Positions 1 to 7,824 of a stretch of DNA of 30,005 bases are shown here, piece by piece; the first letter of the stretch is position 1; the number at the start of each line of letters is the position of its first letter. The stretch is from Chara braunii (lineage: Eukaryota; Streptophyta; Charophyceae; Charales; Characeae). The DNA lies in assembly GCA_003427395.1 (NCBI GenBank), contig BFEA01000151.1, positions 1,790,072-1,820,076 on the forward strand, in the 5' to 3' direction. A program made the position numbers and the translations under genes. Under the pieces are notes generated by a model. It ran no database searches. It saw only the letters and a program-made list of their open reading frames with translations, and had not been told where the DNA came from.

Positions 1-225
1 AGAGAAAGAAGGGGTGTAGAGAGAGAGAGAGGAAGGGGGGGGAAGAGAGAGAATGAGCCAAGGGGGGGGGGTTCTCCCGGCCGTAAGGGGCGAGTTCTGA
101 GAAAGCCAGCGCGTCATAGCCCCTGCGAGGGTGGCGCCAGCTGAAGTCAAGTGCGGGACACGTACGTGCGAACTCCGACCCGGAATCGTACTCCGGGACG
201 GTTGCATGCTTCGAGGGGCTGCTGA

Positions 226-605
226 CCTCGCATCGCTGCTCGAGGCGCAGTCAGTCAAGAATTCCTTATTTCGAATTGATCTCCGGGTTCGCTCTTCTGA
301 CTGAATGTGCTCTGTCCCTTTTTGAGAAAACAGTTTGGCTTTGGTCGGTTATCTGTTTGGTTTGCCTCGAGTCGCTGTTCGAGGCGTGGTCGGTAAAAAA
401 TTCCTGACTTCGAATTGTTGACTAAGTGTGCTCTGTCCCTTTTTTTGAGAAAGCAGTTTGGCTCCGGTTTGTCTCGAGTCGCTGTTCGAAGCGCAGTCGG
501 TCAAGAATTCCTAATTTCAAATTGATCTTCGGGCTCGCTCTTCTGACTGAATGTGTTCTGTCCCTTTTTGAGAAAACAGATTGGCTCCGGTTGGTCATTT
601 ATGCC
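226..605 (+). repeat. Three tandem repeats of about 110-140 bp in the LTR
   Basis: Copies start at about 226, 365 and 472. Each contains CTCGAGTCGCTGTTCGA-like sequence, then AAGAATTCCT, TTCGAATTG-like sequence, GTGCTCTGTCCCTTTTT, and GAGAAAACAGTTTGGCT. Copy 2 lacks about 20 bp that copies 1 and 3 have (CTCTTCTGACTGAATG region). Such repeats are common in U3 regions, where they can act as promoter elements; no function is shown here. Confidence 0.85.
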
Positions 606-824
606 GTTATGCGGGAAGGGGGGGGTTAATCATCGGTTCGCTGAATTACGGGCCGCGAAGAATTGGGAACCTTGCGCCGCTGCCAAATCCTGTTTGAAAA
701 TTAGGGGGGTGTCATGAGCCCCCCAAAAGTCGGGCGCTGCGTTGGCAGCGGGGGTGGGACATCCACTTTCGCCTACCGAACCGACCGCTGAGGGGCAAGA
801 TGGGATGCTTGGTTGAGCCTATCA

Positions 825-830
825 AATAAA
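825..830 (+). promoter_or_regulatory. Candidate polyadenylation signal AATAAA in the LTR
   Basis: A single AATAAA lies 30 bp before the LTR end, a usual place for the R/U5 polyadenylation signal. A hexamer alone is weak evidence. Confidence 0.35.
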
Positions 831-863
831 GGGGGTTGAAGAGAGCGAACCCGCACCACAAAC

Positions 864-881
864 TGGCGCCGTTGTCGGGGA
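864..881 (+). other. Primer binding site, tRNA-Asp(GUC) type, of element A
   Basis: TGGCGCCGTTGTCGGGGA matches the complement of the plant tRNA-Asp 3' end (TCCCCGGCAACGGCGCCA) at 17 of 18 positions; the one difference is T for C at position 12. It lies 3 nt after the proposed LTR end CA. The site primes minus-strand DNA synthesis and fixes the + orientation of the element. Confidence 0.88.
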
Positions 882-883
882 TG

Positions 884-1358
884 CGCATTCTCCCACGGCC
901 TCGGCCGGCTTAAGGACCACGGTGTGAGGGAGGACGAGCGTGACAGGTGGTGGAGGGGTCACCTTTTTGGCATAGGCGTCAAATTTCTTTGGCAATACTT
1001 TTTTCGACAGCCTTGTATCGGCACCGGCTTCTTCGGCAGATTCGGTTTCGACATCAACTTTTCCAACGGCATTTCGACATCGATTTTTTTTATGGCATCC
1101 CCGGTACTTTTTTCGGTTGGGGGCCTTGTTTTCCGTGCGGGGAGGGGGTCACTGGGTTGTTTGGGTGCGAGGGAATTGGGGTGTCGGGATCTCTTGGTTT
1201 TGCAGTTCTGCGTCGGCCCCACTTGCGACTTCGGCCCCGCTCGCGCCTTCCAAAAATCCAGGTCAGACTCTTGCTGGGAAATGTGATATTTTTTAAATGT
1301 GTTTATTTCTAAAAATCCGCAAATCAAGAGGGTGAAACAGTTTGCTTGTGGGGTTTGA
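884..1358. other. Leader between primer site and first ORF; no convincing gene
   Basis: Overlapping + frames here begin late and look like chance. On the minus strand two frames stay open for long stretches, with repeated GATGTCGAAA-like motifs and Lys/Pro-rich translations (see findings). No family is recognised. Confidence 0.4.
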
Positions 1359-1943
1359 ATGAGGGTGAAAAACAACCAAAGGGGGGGTAGAAGAACCGTA
1401 CGGGAAAATTGTGTGAGTGGGTCCGCGCGTGGGGAAGAGAGAATGGACGCTAGGGGGAGAGAGGAAATGGGGGTTCGAGGGGGCCTAGGGACGCCGTCGG
1501 TTTGCGATCCAAGAGGGTTGGTTCAAAGGGAGGGGGGGTTGTCGAATATCCTCGACCCACACGGGCTGTGGACGTCACCCGCAAGGGACGAAACTCCCGC
1601 GACGGACTGGGCTTCTCGAGAGGGGGCAGGGTTTTCGGTTCTCGACCCTCGCGGATTGTGGACGGGACCCGCGCGGGACACAACTCCCGCGAGGGAGCGG
1701 AGTTCTCAAACAGGCTTGGGGGTGAAAAGGGTAGTGCTTCGAGTTCCGGGGCAAAGGGTTGAGGGAACTCCGACTGTCGTTGAAAACGATAGGGGTAGGG
1801 GGCTAATTCGGGAAGAGGAGGGGAGAGGTACGTGGGGTACCTTGGACGAGGAATCGGAGGCCGAGTCTTGGGTGGACCGGTGTCTTTCCGATACCTCGGA
1901 CTCGGATCTCGGGGACTATTGGGACTACGAGAACGAATTCTGA
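1359..1943 (+). CDS. Pre-gag ORF0: repeat-containing basic protein with acidic C-terminus, unknown function
   Basis: This 194-codon frame is intact from ATG to TGA. The N-terminal third is Arg/Gly-rich and basic. A 30-residue unit is repeated: residues 63-82 and 93-112 both read L-D-P-(H/R)-G-L-W-T-(S/G)-P-A-R-D-(E/T)-T-P-A, and a partial DPRGL copy lies at 50-54; the DNA period is 90 bp. The last 45 residues are acidic, with Glu/Asp/Ser runs and a Tyr/Trp-rich end. No known domain is recognised. It is the first ORF after the primer site, so it would be first on the full-length transcript. A minus-strand frame over 1450-1983 is its shadow. Function is unknown; that it is translated is an inference from the intact frame and the coding-level repeat. 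Confidence 0.5.
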   Translation: MRVKNNQRGGRRTVRENCVSGSARGEERMDARGREEMGVRGGLGTPSVCDPRGLVQREGGLSNILDPHGLWTSPARDETPATDWASREGAGFSVLDPRGLWTGPARDTTPARERSSQTGLGVKRVVLRVPGQRVEGTPTVVENDRGRGLIREEEGRGTWGTLDEESEAESWVDRCLSDTSDSDLGDYWDYENEF

Positions 1944-1962
1944 GAAGGTTAAAGACTACAAG

Positions 1963-2034
1963 GTACGTATTTGAAATGACCAAAGCTGAGAGACTCTCTT
2001 TCTAAAGTTCTAATTCCCCACCCTTTTTTTTTAG
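1963..2034 (+). other. Candidate 72-bp intron just after ORF0
   Basis: The donor is AAG|GTACGT (1960-1968). The acceptor is a pyrimidine tract with a run of T ending in TAG|GA (2021-2036). A CTAAT branch-point-like sequence lies at 2010-2014. The intron starts 20 nt after the ORF0 stop. One frame stays open across the junction and through the next 70 nt. No transcript evidence is available. Confidence 0.4.
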
Positions 2035-2556
2035 GACCCCGATTAAACTCTCCGATTCTGAGAGAGAAAAGAGTCAGACGGAGGCGAATAGGAAGAAGGG
2101 AACGAGGTGAGAAGAGTTCACGATACAAGGAGGAGAATGGGAGGGAGTAGACAAGCTAGTGATCATTGATTGATAGGCGGATGAAAGTCCCAGGACCCGG
2201 GTAATTCCACGCTCGAGGTGGGCCGAGTAGGGGCGTGGTGCCAGATAGGCTAATTTAGGCCTAAGGGTCGGTTCTGTGGGGGACATAGGGCGTGGGTGTG
2301 TGACTTCGGTCCGACTCCGGGAAAGGGGTTGCCACCCTTCTTCGGGGATAACCTGTGTTCGCGGCTAGTCTCTATACCTGGAAGTAGGAGGACCTCTCAG
2401 CGGGGGAGGACAAGAAGGTAGCCGAGTGAGACGACGTTCCTTTTCTGGTCCATTTGATCCTACTGAGCTCACAGCACCTTTTCCCTGCAGGGTAGGGGTG
2501 GTCTCTCGAGTAACCAAAATTAAGAGTAACAAAAAAACCTTCTTTGATTAGAATGC
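2035..2556 (+). other. Spacer between ORF0 and ORF1a; possible second splice signals
   Basis: There is no long + frame. A donor-like GAG|GTGAGA lies near 2107, and a strong acceptor-like TTTTCCCTGCAG|GG ends near 2491. Together they could bound an intron of about 385 bp placing ORF1a near the 5' end of a spliced RNA. This is a sequence-level suggestion only. Confidence 0.25.
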
Positions 2557-2907
2557 ATGAGCTTAGAGGCGGTCCTGGAAGGGATTAGTGTGAGTAGTTA
2601 CAGTGGAATCGACGTATGGTGCTATACTTTTCGTCTATGGACGGGAGACTTTGACGTTGCGATTTACGTAGAAGAAGGGCAGGATCAAGGAGATAATTTC
2701 CTCCTCGGATAGGAAGAGGCGGTAGGACGCTCTCGCACGGAAAGGGAAGAGTTAAGGGCGTACGGGCTTAGATACTTCTATGTTTTGGGGTATCGGACCT
2801 ACCCTAGGGACGGGCGACCTGCACCGGTGATTCCGGACGCGTGCCTCGACGGGTCGGACGAGTGGAGAGTACTTCTCGAGATCATAAGGAGGATAGTGGG
2901 GGAGTAG
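2557..2907 (+). pseudogene. ORF1a: decayed tandem copy of ORF1b, unknown protein
   Basis: The frame runs from ATG at 2557 to TAG at 2905 with one internal TAG at 2710. Its translation aligns along its whole length with ORF1b, which starts 7 nt after it. Shared landmarks are SLxxLE near the start, I-S-V-x-S, G-(I/V)-D-V-W-C, LWT, YVEEGxDQG, EEAVG, RYFY-x-L-G, PVI-x-DA-x-LDGSD-x-W-(R/K)-V-L. At the internal stop ORF1b has TGG (Trp), so a single G-to-A change broke ORF1a. No known family is recognised; it is clearly a tandem duplicate. Confidence 0.75.
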
Positions 2908-2914
2908 GGGGCCT

Positions 2915-3289
2915 ATGAGCTTGGGAGTTCTGGAAGTTGAGCCGACAGACATTAGCGTGGGTAGTTGTGGGGGTGTAGACGTATGGTGTCACAACTTTTA
3001 TCTATGGACCGAAAATTATGATATAGCCCTCTACGTGGAAGAAGGGGCGGATCAAGGGGTATACTTTCTTCATAGTTGGGAAGAGGCGGTTGGTCATGCT
3101 CAGCTAGAAAGGGGGCTTTTAGGAAATTACGGCATTCGATACTTTTATACTCTGGGTTGCCGGACCTTAGGACGAGGAGAGCAACCCACGCCCGTAATTC
3201 TGGACGCCTATCTCGACGGGTCGGACGGTTGGAAGGTGCTGGTAGGGATCGTCAAGGAGGTGGTCCATAGCCAGGGAGGGCATGGTTAG
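2915..3289 (+). CDS. ORF1b: intact 124-aa protein of unknown function, tandem duplicate of ORF1a
   Basis: The frame is intact from ATG to TAG. The predicted protein is acidic and rich in aromatic residues, with alternating hydrophobic stretches suggesting a small beta-rich domain (inference). Conserved blocks shared with ORF1a are V-D-V-W-C (about residues 24-28), L-W-T (33-35), Y-V-E-E-G-x-D-Q-G (44-52), E-E-A-V-G (60-64), R-Y-F-Y (78-81) and L-D-G-S-D-x-W (105-111). Conservation of the protein between two copies suggests past selection. Its 3' end overlaps the ATG of ORF2 by 8 nt. It may be a distant relative of the ORF2-ORF7 family (aromatic L-x-x-L-Y-like block), but that is not convincing by eye. 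Confidence 0.65.
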   Translation: MSLGVLEVEPTDISVGSCGGVDVWCHNFYLWTENYDIALYVEEGADQGVYFLHSWEEAVGHAQLERGLLGNYGIRYFYTLGCRTLGRGEQPTPVILDAYLDGSDGWKVLVGIVKEVVHSQGGHG

Positions 3290-4025
3290 GATTATTGAAG
3301 CAACTAGCGACGACAGAATCCTGATCGAGAAGGCCGACCTTCACAAGGACAGAGAGTGCTTCAGTGTTCCCTTAGACCCCCACACTTAGAGATATTTGGC
3401 CGGGCGCGAGAGAGGGGTGAAACTCGAGAAGGGAGTTTTTCTCTGGACAAGGTTCGCGATAGGAATTTGGGAAGGAGATCAGTGGACCAGGAACAGACCT
3501 AGGAACAGGGGGAAGGCTCGATGAGCGACGGTTCGTGCCGAGAGCACGATCTACTTAAGTCGGGAGGCATGGGTGGAGTACGTCACCCATTGGGCATTAG
3601 GGTGGTATCGGGCGGACCATTGGGAGATACGCGCGGAGCCTATTCTAAAGCAGATCTTTGAGGAGGTACCCCCTCGCTACAACCTGCCGTTCCGAGTGCG
3701 AGTGACTTGTGCTCGGGACGAGGAGTACCCTCGTGCTACGGGTTGCGTCCAGGCCATTTTTCTGTCTTACGTCTTCAGGAGGGTGTATAGAAAGGAGGCC
3801 GCGTACGAGAAGGTCGTGAAATCTGTGAGGCGGGAGAAAAGGAGAGGGCTATCCTTTCGTTCGCTTCATTGGTTCTACTCCTATTGTGTGGACAACCCGG
3901 TGTCGTACGGAGTTAGGGCCGACCGGATCCAGGAAAGGATCTCTCTGGAATCAGAGCGAGACCGTGAAGGTGGGAGAGACTACCGTTACCAAAGGGTATT
4001 TGGAGTCCGCCAACAGGTAGGATAG
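3282..4025 (+). pseudogene. ORF2: first member of the tandem pre-gag ORF family
   Basis: It starts M-V-R at 3282, inside the last codons of ORF1b, and ends at TAG 4023. In-frame stops are TAG at 3387 and TGA at 3522. The first lies where ORF4 has Trp (Y-W-M), and the second is also one base from TGG. Family blocks are: Trp-site block near residue 36; F-L-W-T near 53; T-I-Y-L-S-R-E-A-W near 90-98; E-K-V-V-K-S-V near 173; L-H-W-F-Y-S-Y-C-V-D near 195-204; and a final Y-x-R-V-F block. Length (247 codons) matches ORF3-ORF5. No known domain is recognised; possible roles such as an RNA-binding or structural accessory protein are speculation. Confidence 0.6.
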
Positions 4026-4030
4026 CATCG

Positions 4031-4750
4031 ATGGTTCTTTTTGACAAGGACCTCGGTAGGTTTGTCGAATCTCCCTTACATGAGCGAGGGGTGTATAGCT
4101 TGGTTCCAAGCGCCGGAGGGATCCCTGATTAGAGGAGGTTGGAAGGTGGAGAAATCACGGTCGGCAGGAATTTCGTGTGGATAAAATCGGAAGAAGTTAA
4201 AAGGGAAGCAACTGAGGTGCATCTCAAAATCACCGCGATAATCTTCGTCGAGCCTGGCGCATGGGCAAAGGTCGTCGTACCCCTGGTCTTGGGCCAAGGG
4301 GGTGGGCTAGAACTATTGATCCAAGAAGCAAGAGAAGTGAGGGGGAGGTGGATAGATAGGACCCGGAGGGGATTTAGCTTTGTGGCGATAGAGGAGGAAA
4401 GGTTCACTCGGGCTGGCGAACTCCCGAGGTCGAGTTATCCGGTAATCACAAGGGCCCCGGGCTTTGTGTTTTTGAGCACAGACGAGGAAAGGGTAGTCAA
4501 GCTCTTGGAGAGAAGAAGAGAATTAGGCCTACCATTTAGGGCCCTGTGGGTACTGTACACTCACTGTGTCGACCAGGGAATCCCTCCGCGAGGGAAACTC
4601 TGGGGCATTTTTAGGAGGTTTGGGTCTCTGGAAAAGTTTGTCGCCCTCTCGCCTGAGAAGTACCGCGAGTGGGTCTTCAAAACGACATCGATAGATGATA
4701 AGGTTTGCGCTCAACGAAAATGGAGTAATAAAAACGGTAGAGGCCAGTGA
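4031..4750 (+). pseudogene. ORF3: second member of the tandem pre-gag ORF family
   Basis: It starts M-V-L at 4031, 5 nt after the ORF2 stop. One internal TAG at 4130 lies at the position of Trp in ORF4. From 4139 the frame is open to TGA at 4748. Family blocks are F-V-W-I (about 4168), A-I-I-F-V-E-P-G-A-W (about 4237-4266), E-E-R-V-V-K-L-L (about 4486), L-P-F-R-A-L-W-V-L-Y-T-H-C-V-D-Q-G (about 4526-4576) and Y-R-E-W-V-F near the end. It is the best preserved member with ORF4. The last 56 nt overlap ORF4, longer than at the other junctions, so a frameshift near 4690 may have removed an earlier stop. Function is unknown. Confidence 0.6.
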
Positions 4751-5429
4751 CGGAAGCCAGGTCCTGATCCCTGGGGACCCCCGCGTGACTCCCTATTGGA
4801 TGAGTGTGGAGAAGGGGTGGAGCATCGAGGAAGATGCTTACGCGTGGATCCGAGCTCGTCGACTCACCTGGAAGGAAGGGGTGCGAAGGGGAGGTCCACC
4901 TCACCTAGGACGGTTCCTAGAGGCCCAGGCTACGGTATTCCTCGACGAAGGTTCGTGGACCAAAGTCGAGAAGGGTTTAGTGACCAGTCTGGGGATTCAT
5001 ACGGAATACCTTGAGTCCACGAGGAAGCTGGCGGGCGAACTAGTACTAGGCAGTTACAAGGAAGGGACCTTCAAGTCGTGGACGTAGGTGTCCTTCGCCG
5101 AGCCAGGCGAGGTCCCTCGAGTTTCCAAGGTGCTCCACGCAGCCTTGCCCGAATTCCTAGTGCGATCGCTGCTACGGGACCCAAAAGAGAGAGTAGTGGA
5201 GGTGTTTCGAACCGCGCAACGATCCGGGGTGCGGACGCAACGGCTATTTTGGCTTTACACTCAGTGTGTCGACGCTGGGGCTCCCCCTAGGAGAGAGCTA
5301 GCACCTATATTCGAAAGGTTAAGGGAGTTTGAGAGGGAGAGAACTCACGTTGCTGACGTCCCGTACGCCCGTCTCTTTGGAGAAGAGCAAGTGGCTAACA
5401 AAAGGGGGTACGAGGCTCGGACAAGGTGA
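4695..5429 (+). pseudogene. ORF4: third member of the tandem pre-gag ORF family
   Basis: It starts M-I-R-F at 4695 and ends at TGA 5427; the single in-frame stop is TAG at 5085, again one base from TGG. Family blocks are: P-Y-W-M with an intact Trp (about residues 33-36); A-Y-A-W-I (49-53); A-T-V-F-L-D-E-G-S-W (79-88); E-R-V-V-E-V-F (about 5190); L-F-W-L-Y-T-Q-C-V-D-A-G-A-P-P-R (about 5245-5292); Y-A-R-L-F near the end. The shared P-P-R after the Cys-Val-Asp motif links it closely to ORF3. Its stop overlaps the ATG of ORF5 by one base (TGATG), a typical stop-restart arrangement. Function is unknown. Confidence 0.62.
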
Positions 5430-6182
5430 TGATAAGGGGAGTTCCAAGAACTCTTTGGGTCTCGATAGAGCCTATAGAAGAGGCAGGGGAGGTCATCTAC
5501 ATCACATTACCAAAGGTGAGCCCAGAGGGCCCGGCGAGAACCGTTCGAAGGAAAGTGTCTGAAATCCGCCGAGGAAAGGTTTTCGTTCGATTGTCGGTGA
5601 GTAGCGAGGAGGGGCTGGTGATCGGGTAAACCAAGATATTCCTTTCGAAGGAGGGTCTCCTAGAAGTAGTCTAGAGCCTGAAGTTGGGGGAGGACCCTCT
5701 CTTGGACACTCAAGCAGTACAAGACCGTCTAGAGAGACTAGTGGAGGAGGTGAGCCCTCGAGAAAGGTACCAAAAGATATGTCAAGTGACGTACGCGGGT
5801 TGGGAAGAGGTACCCCTGTTTGTCGACAGTAATCCCGTGGGAGTCCCTCGTTGTATCCTTGAGCCGGTTTACCCCTCCGAAGCGGTCAAAGGGGGCAGTA
5901 AAGCGTAGGATCTCGATCTTGAACCAATTTCGGTTCAAGGGATCGGACCTGCACGCCCTGCTATTGTGGTGCCTTCGAAATCCGTGCCAAGACAACAGGT
6001 CGTCCCTAGAGGACCTGGGCTACGCCTTCGAGGGCTGGGGCCAACACGTGAGGGTGTCGACCATTTCGTGGAGGTATTTGGGGAAGATCTGTGAGGCGAG
6101 GTTAGAAGGAGTAGACCCCTCGGATCTCATTCGGATCACGATTGCGTGCCGGCGAAGGAACTTGAGGCATAAGCAAGCCTAA
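5429..6182 (+). pseudogene. ORF5: fourth, more decayed member of the tandem pre-gag ORF family
   Basis: It starts M-I-R-G at 5429, sharing its A with the ORF4 stop. In-frame stops are TAA at 5627 and TAG at 5672. A frameshift between about 5880 and 5895, near an AAAGGGGG run, moves the frame from 5908 to the one ending at 6182. Family blocks are: G-K-V-F-V-R-L (about 5575); T-K-I-F-L-S-K-E-G (about 5633-5659); and, after the frameshift, D-L-H-A-L-L-L-W-C (about 5949-5975) followed by S-W-R-Y-L-G-K-I, which matches the C-terminal block of ORF3. The T-K-I-F-L-S-K-E-G block resembles T-I-Y-L-S-R-E-A of ORF2. Function is unknown. Confidence 0.55.
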
Positions 6183-6192
6183 CACCGGAGAA

Positions 6193-6839
6193 CTGGTGAG
6201 GGTGAGGACAGAAGTGTATAGAATCTTGCCCCTTTGCTGGGAAGAGGAGAGGAGAGCAAGGTCGGGGTCTTTGTGCAAGATCAAGTTACTTGAGGCGACC
6301 ACAGTTAAGATCTTCGACGAATTAAAGGAGGAGCTGCTCCGTGGGGGGGGATCGACATGAGAGCTACCTACACCTCTAACTCGATAACCTGGGGATTAGA
6401 GACGCGTGACGATGGCCCCGAGGTCGAAGTAGAAGGGGGAGCGGAGCTTAGCTCAGGTTTTGGAGAGGACCGAGTGACACAAACCAAAAAGGAATTCCTC
6501 GTCGAGGTTCGGCGACTAGCTTTGTGGAAAAAAAGGTCTTGGACTGCATTAGCGAGGTTTTCAATTTTTATTTTTATTAAAGAAGCGAGAAGGGAACGAT
6601 TCTCTAGAACGTGGAGGGAGCCTTTAATAGAAGTCGAGAGGAAGTTTGAGGAGGACTCTAGGTGGCTCGGATCCCCCTTCGAAGCCAGGTTGCACCTGTT
6701 TGAGGCCCGTTTTTGGGATAGGACGGGAGAATACGAGAGAGCGTTACAAGAGACGATACTCGACCAAGGCGAAAGAGCGCGAGGGAGGTGCGAGGATTCG
6801 TTGGCAGAGGCGGCCGAGAGATTGACCCGGGTAAGGTAG
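6193..6839 (+). pseudogene. ORF6: probable fifth, diverged member of the tandem ORF family
   Basis: The first frame begins near 6193 with L-V-R-V-R where other members have M-(V/I)-R, so the start codon is probably lost (CTG for ATG). It closes at 6358-6360. The second frame is open from 6357 (ATG, overlapping as ATGA) to 6839. An 8-G run at 6343-6350 lies at the join and is the likely frameshift site, giving one ORF of about 214 codons. The C-terminal part has S-P-F-E-A-R-L-H-L-F-E-A-R-F, resembling L-P-F-R-A-L-W-V-L-Y of ORF3, but the Cys-Val-Asp is absent. Membership is inferred from position, length and this weak match. Confidence 0.42.
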
Positions 6840-6847
6840 GCCTGTCG

Positions 6848-7696
6848 ATGATTAGATACGAAAGGGGGAGCCCTGTCGAGACCTTGGAAAGGGCTTGGAA
6901 GTCTGAGGCTAGGTATGGAGTAACCCTCCCCAAGATTAGGGAGGTAGAGAAGGTCATTTCGGAGTTCTTCGAGATCTACGGGCAGGAAACGATAGTTCAT
7001 TTTTCGATAGTTGCTGAGGGAGGTACCCGCACGCGGAGGGCTGAAATTTTCCTGTCTCACGACGATAGGTAGTTCTTTGCGACCGAGTTAGCTGAAGGAA
7101 AGGACCCTCTAGGTGAAAGGCCCTAGACCGGCGTAGGGGGTTGAGAGGGGGTGCCGCCGAAGGACGCGTGGTAGATAGGGTTGAATATCGGGGGAGGCTT
7201 AAGGTCCCTAGGGCGGCTCACGGCCGGACTGGGAAATTCCGGCTTGGGCGTACCGGTTGCTCTACCCCGACGACGCAGCTGTGAGGAAGGTCTTGAATAG
7301 AGGACAAGTCATTGAAAAATTTATCCTAGGGGAGGAGGAGGGACACGAGTTGTTCACCCTATGTTGGGAGTCTCTAGAACATACGGACTTCGAGTGGTGG
7401 GCATTAGTCGGCGACTTCATCAAACCCCTGTTTTCGGGACAGGCCGGAGAGGTAGATAGAGGGCGATTAGACGATGTTCGCGGGAAGGGATTAGGGGCAT
7501 TTCCGATCTAGAGATTGGCAACCTAGCGCTAGCTGATTGCGAAGAGAAAAGAGCACGCGACTCTTGGTGGACCGTGACTAACGAAGAGTCTGAGGGTAAT
7601 AGTAAGGGACAAGAATCGAGTGAGGGGGAGGAAAGCTCGGAAAAAAGTTACGAGGCGCAAGGACAAGGGAGTGACTCTAGCGAGGAAAGCGACTAG
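6848..7696 (+). pseudogene. ORF7: probable sixth family member with an acidic Ser/Glu-rich tail
   Basis: It starts M-I-R-Y at 6848, shortly after ORF6. The first frame is open to TAG at 7070 and contains A-E-I-F-L-S-H-D-D, which matches T-K-I-F-L-S-K-E-G of ORF5. The following G-K-D-P-L matches G-E-D-P-L of ORF5 (5690-5704). A second open frame (about 7212-7511) contains V-R-K-V-L and E-L-F-T-L-C-W-E-S-L, resembling the C-terminal aromatic block. A third frame from about 7490 to TAG 7694 encodes a Ser/Glu/Asp-rich tail ending S-D-S-S-E-E-S-D. At least two frameshifts are needed to connect these. Function is unknown. Confidence 0.42.
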
Positions 7697-7713
7697 AGAT
7701 TGGTGATAGGGTG

Positions 7714-7806
7714 CATGGAAAGCGTGGTGGAGCACGGAATCGCCCAATCACCTAAGACCACTGACATGGGGCGAGCCGAGGAGGATACCGAGTTAGGGCG
7801 AGATTA
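7714..7806 (+). CDS. Small 30-codon ORF between ORF7 and gag
   Basis: The frame runs from ATG 7714 to TAA and encodes a short acidic peptide (M-E-S-V-V-E-H-G-I). It could be an upstream ORF of gag or a gag N-terminal fragment. It has no recognised family, and chance is quite possible. Confidence 0.2.
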
Positions 7807-7824
7807 AGCAAGTCAGCCGAAGGA

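Larger units (their letters stand above)
1..860 (+). repeat. Partial 5' LTR region of element A
   Basis: The right end is placed at CA (859-860), three bases before the tRNA-Asp primer site. The region starts inside a purine-rich GA/G tract, carries three tandem repeats typical of LTR U3 regions, and has an AATAAA hexamer about 30 bp before its end. The left end is not defined. A TGTCATGAG at 709, flanked by runs of six G and six C, could be an alternative LTR start, but that would give an LTR of only about 150 bp. No second copy was found elsewhere in the window, so the LTR call rests on position and the adjoining primer site. Confidence 0.55.

Noticed and set aside
709-860. A 152-bp LTR starting at TGTCATGAG
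   Set aside because: Too short for such a large element and upstream tandem repeats look like U3, though it cannot be fully excluded.
1450-1983. 177-codon minus-strand frame, Pro/Ser/Arg-rich
   Set aside because: Antisense shadow of ORF0, whose repeat is conserved at the + strand protein level.
6368-7060. 230-codon minus-strand open frame
   Set aside because: It is the antisense of ORF6 and ORF7, Ser/Leu/Pro-rich without motifs; the + strand frames show family blocks.
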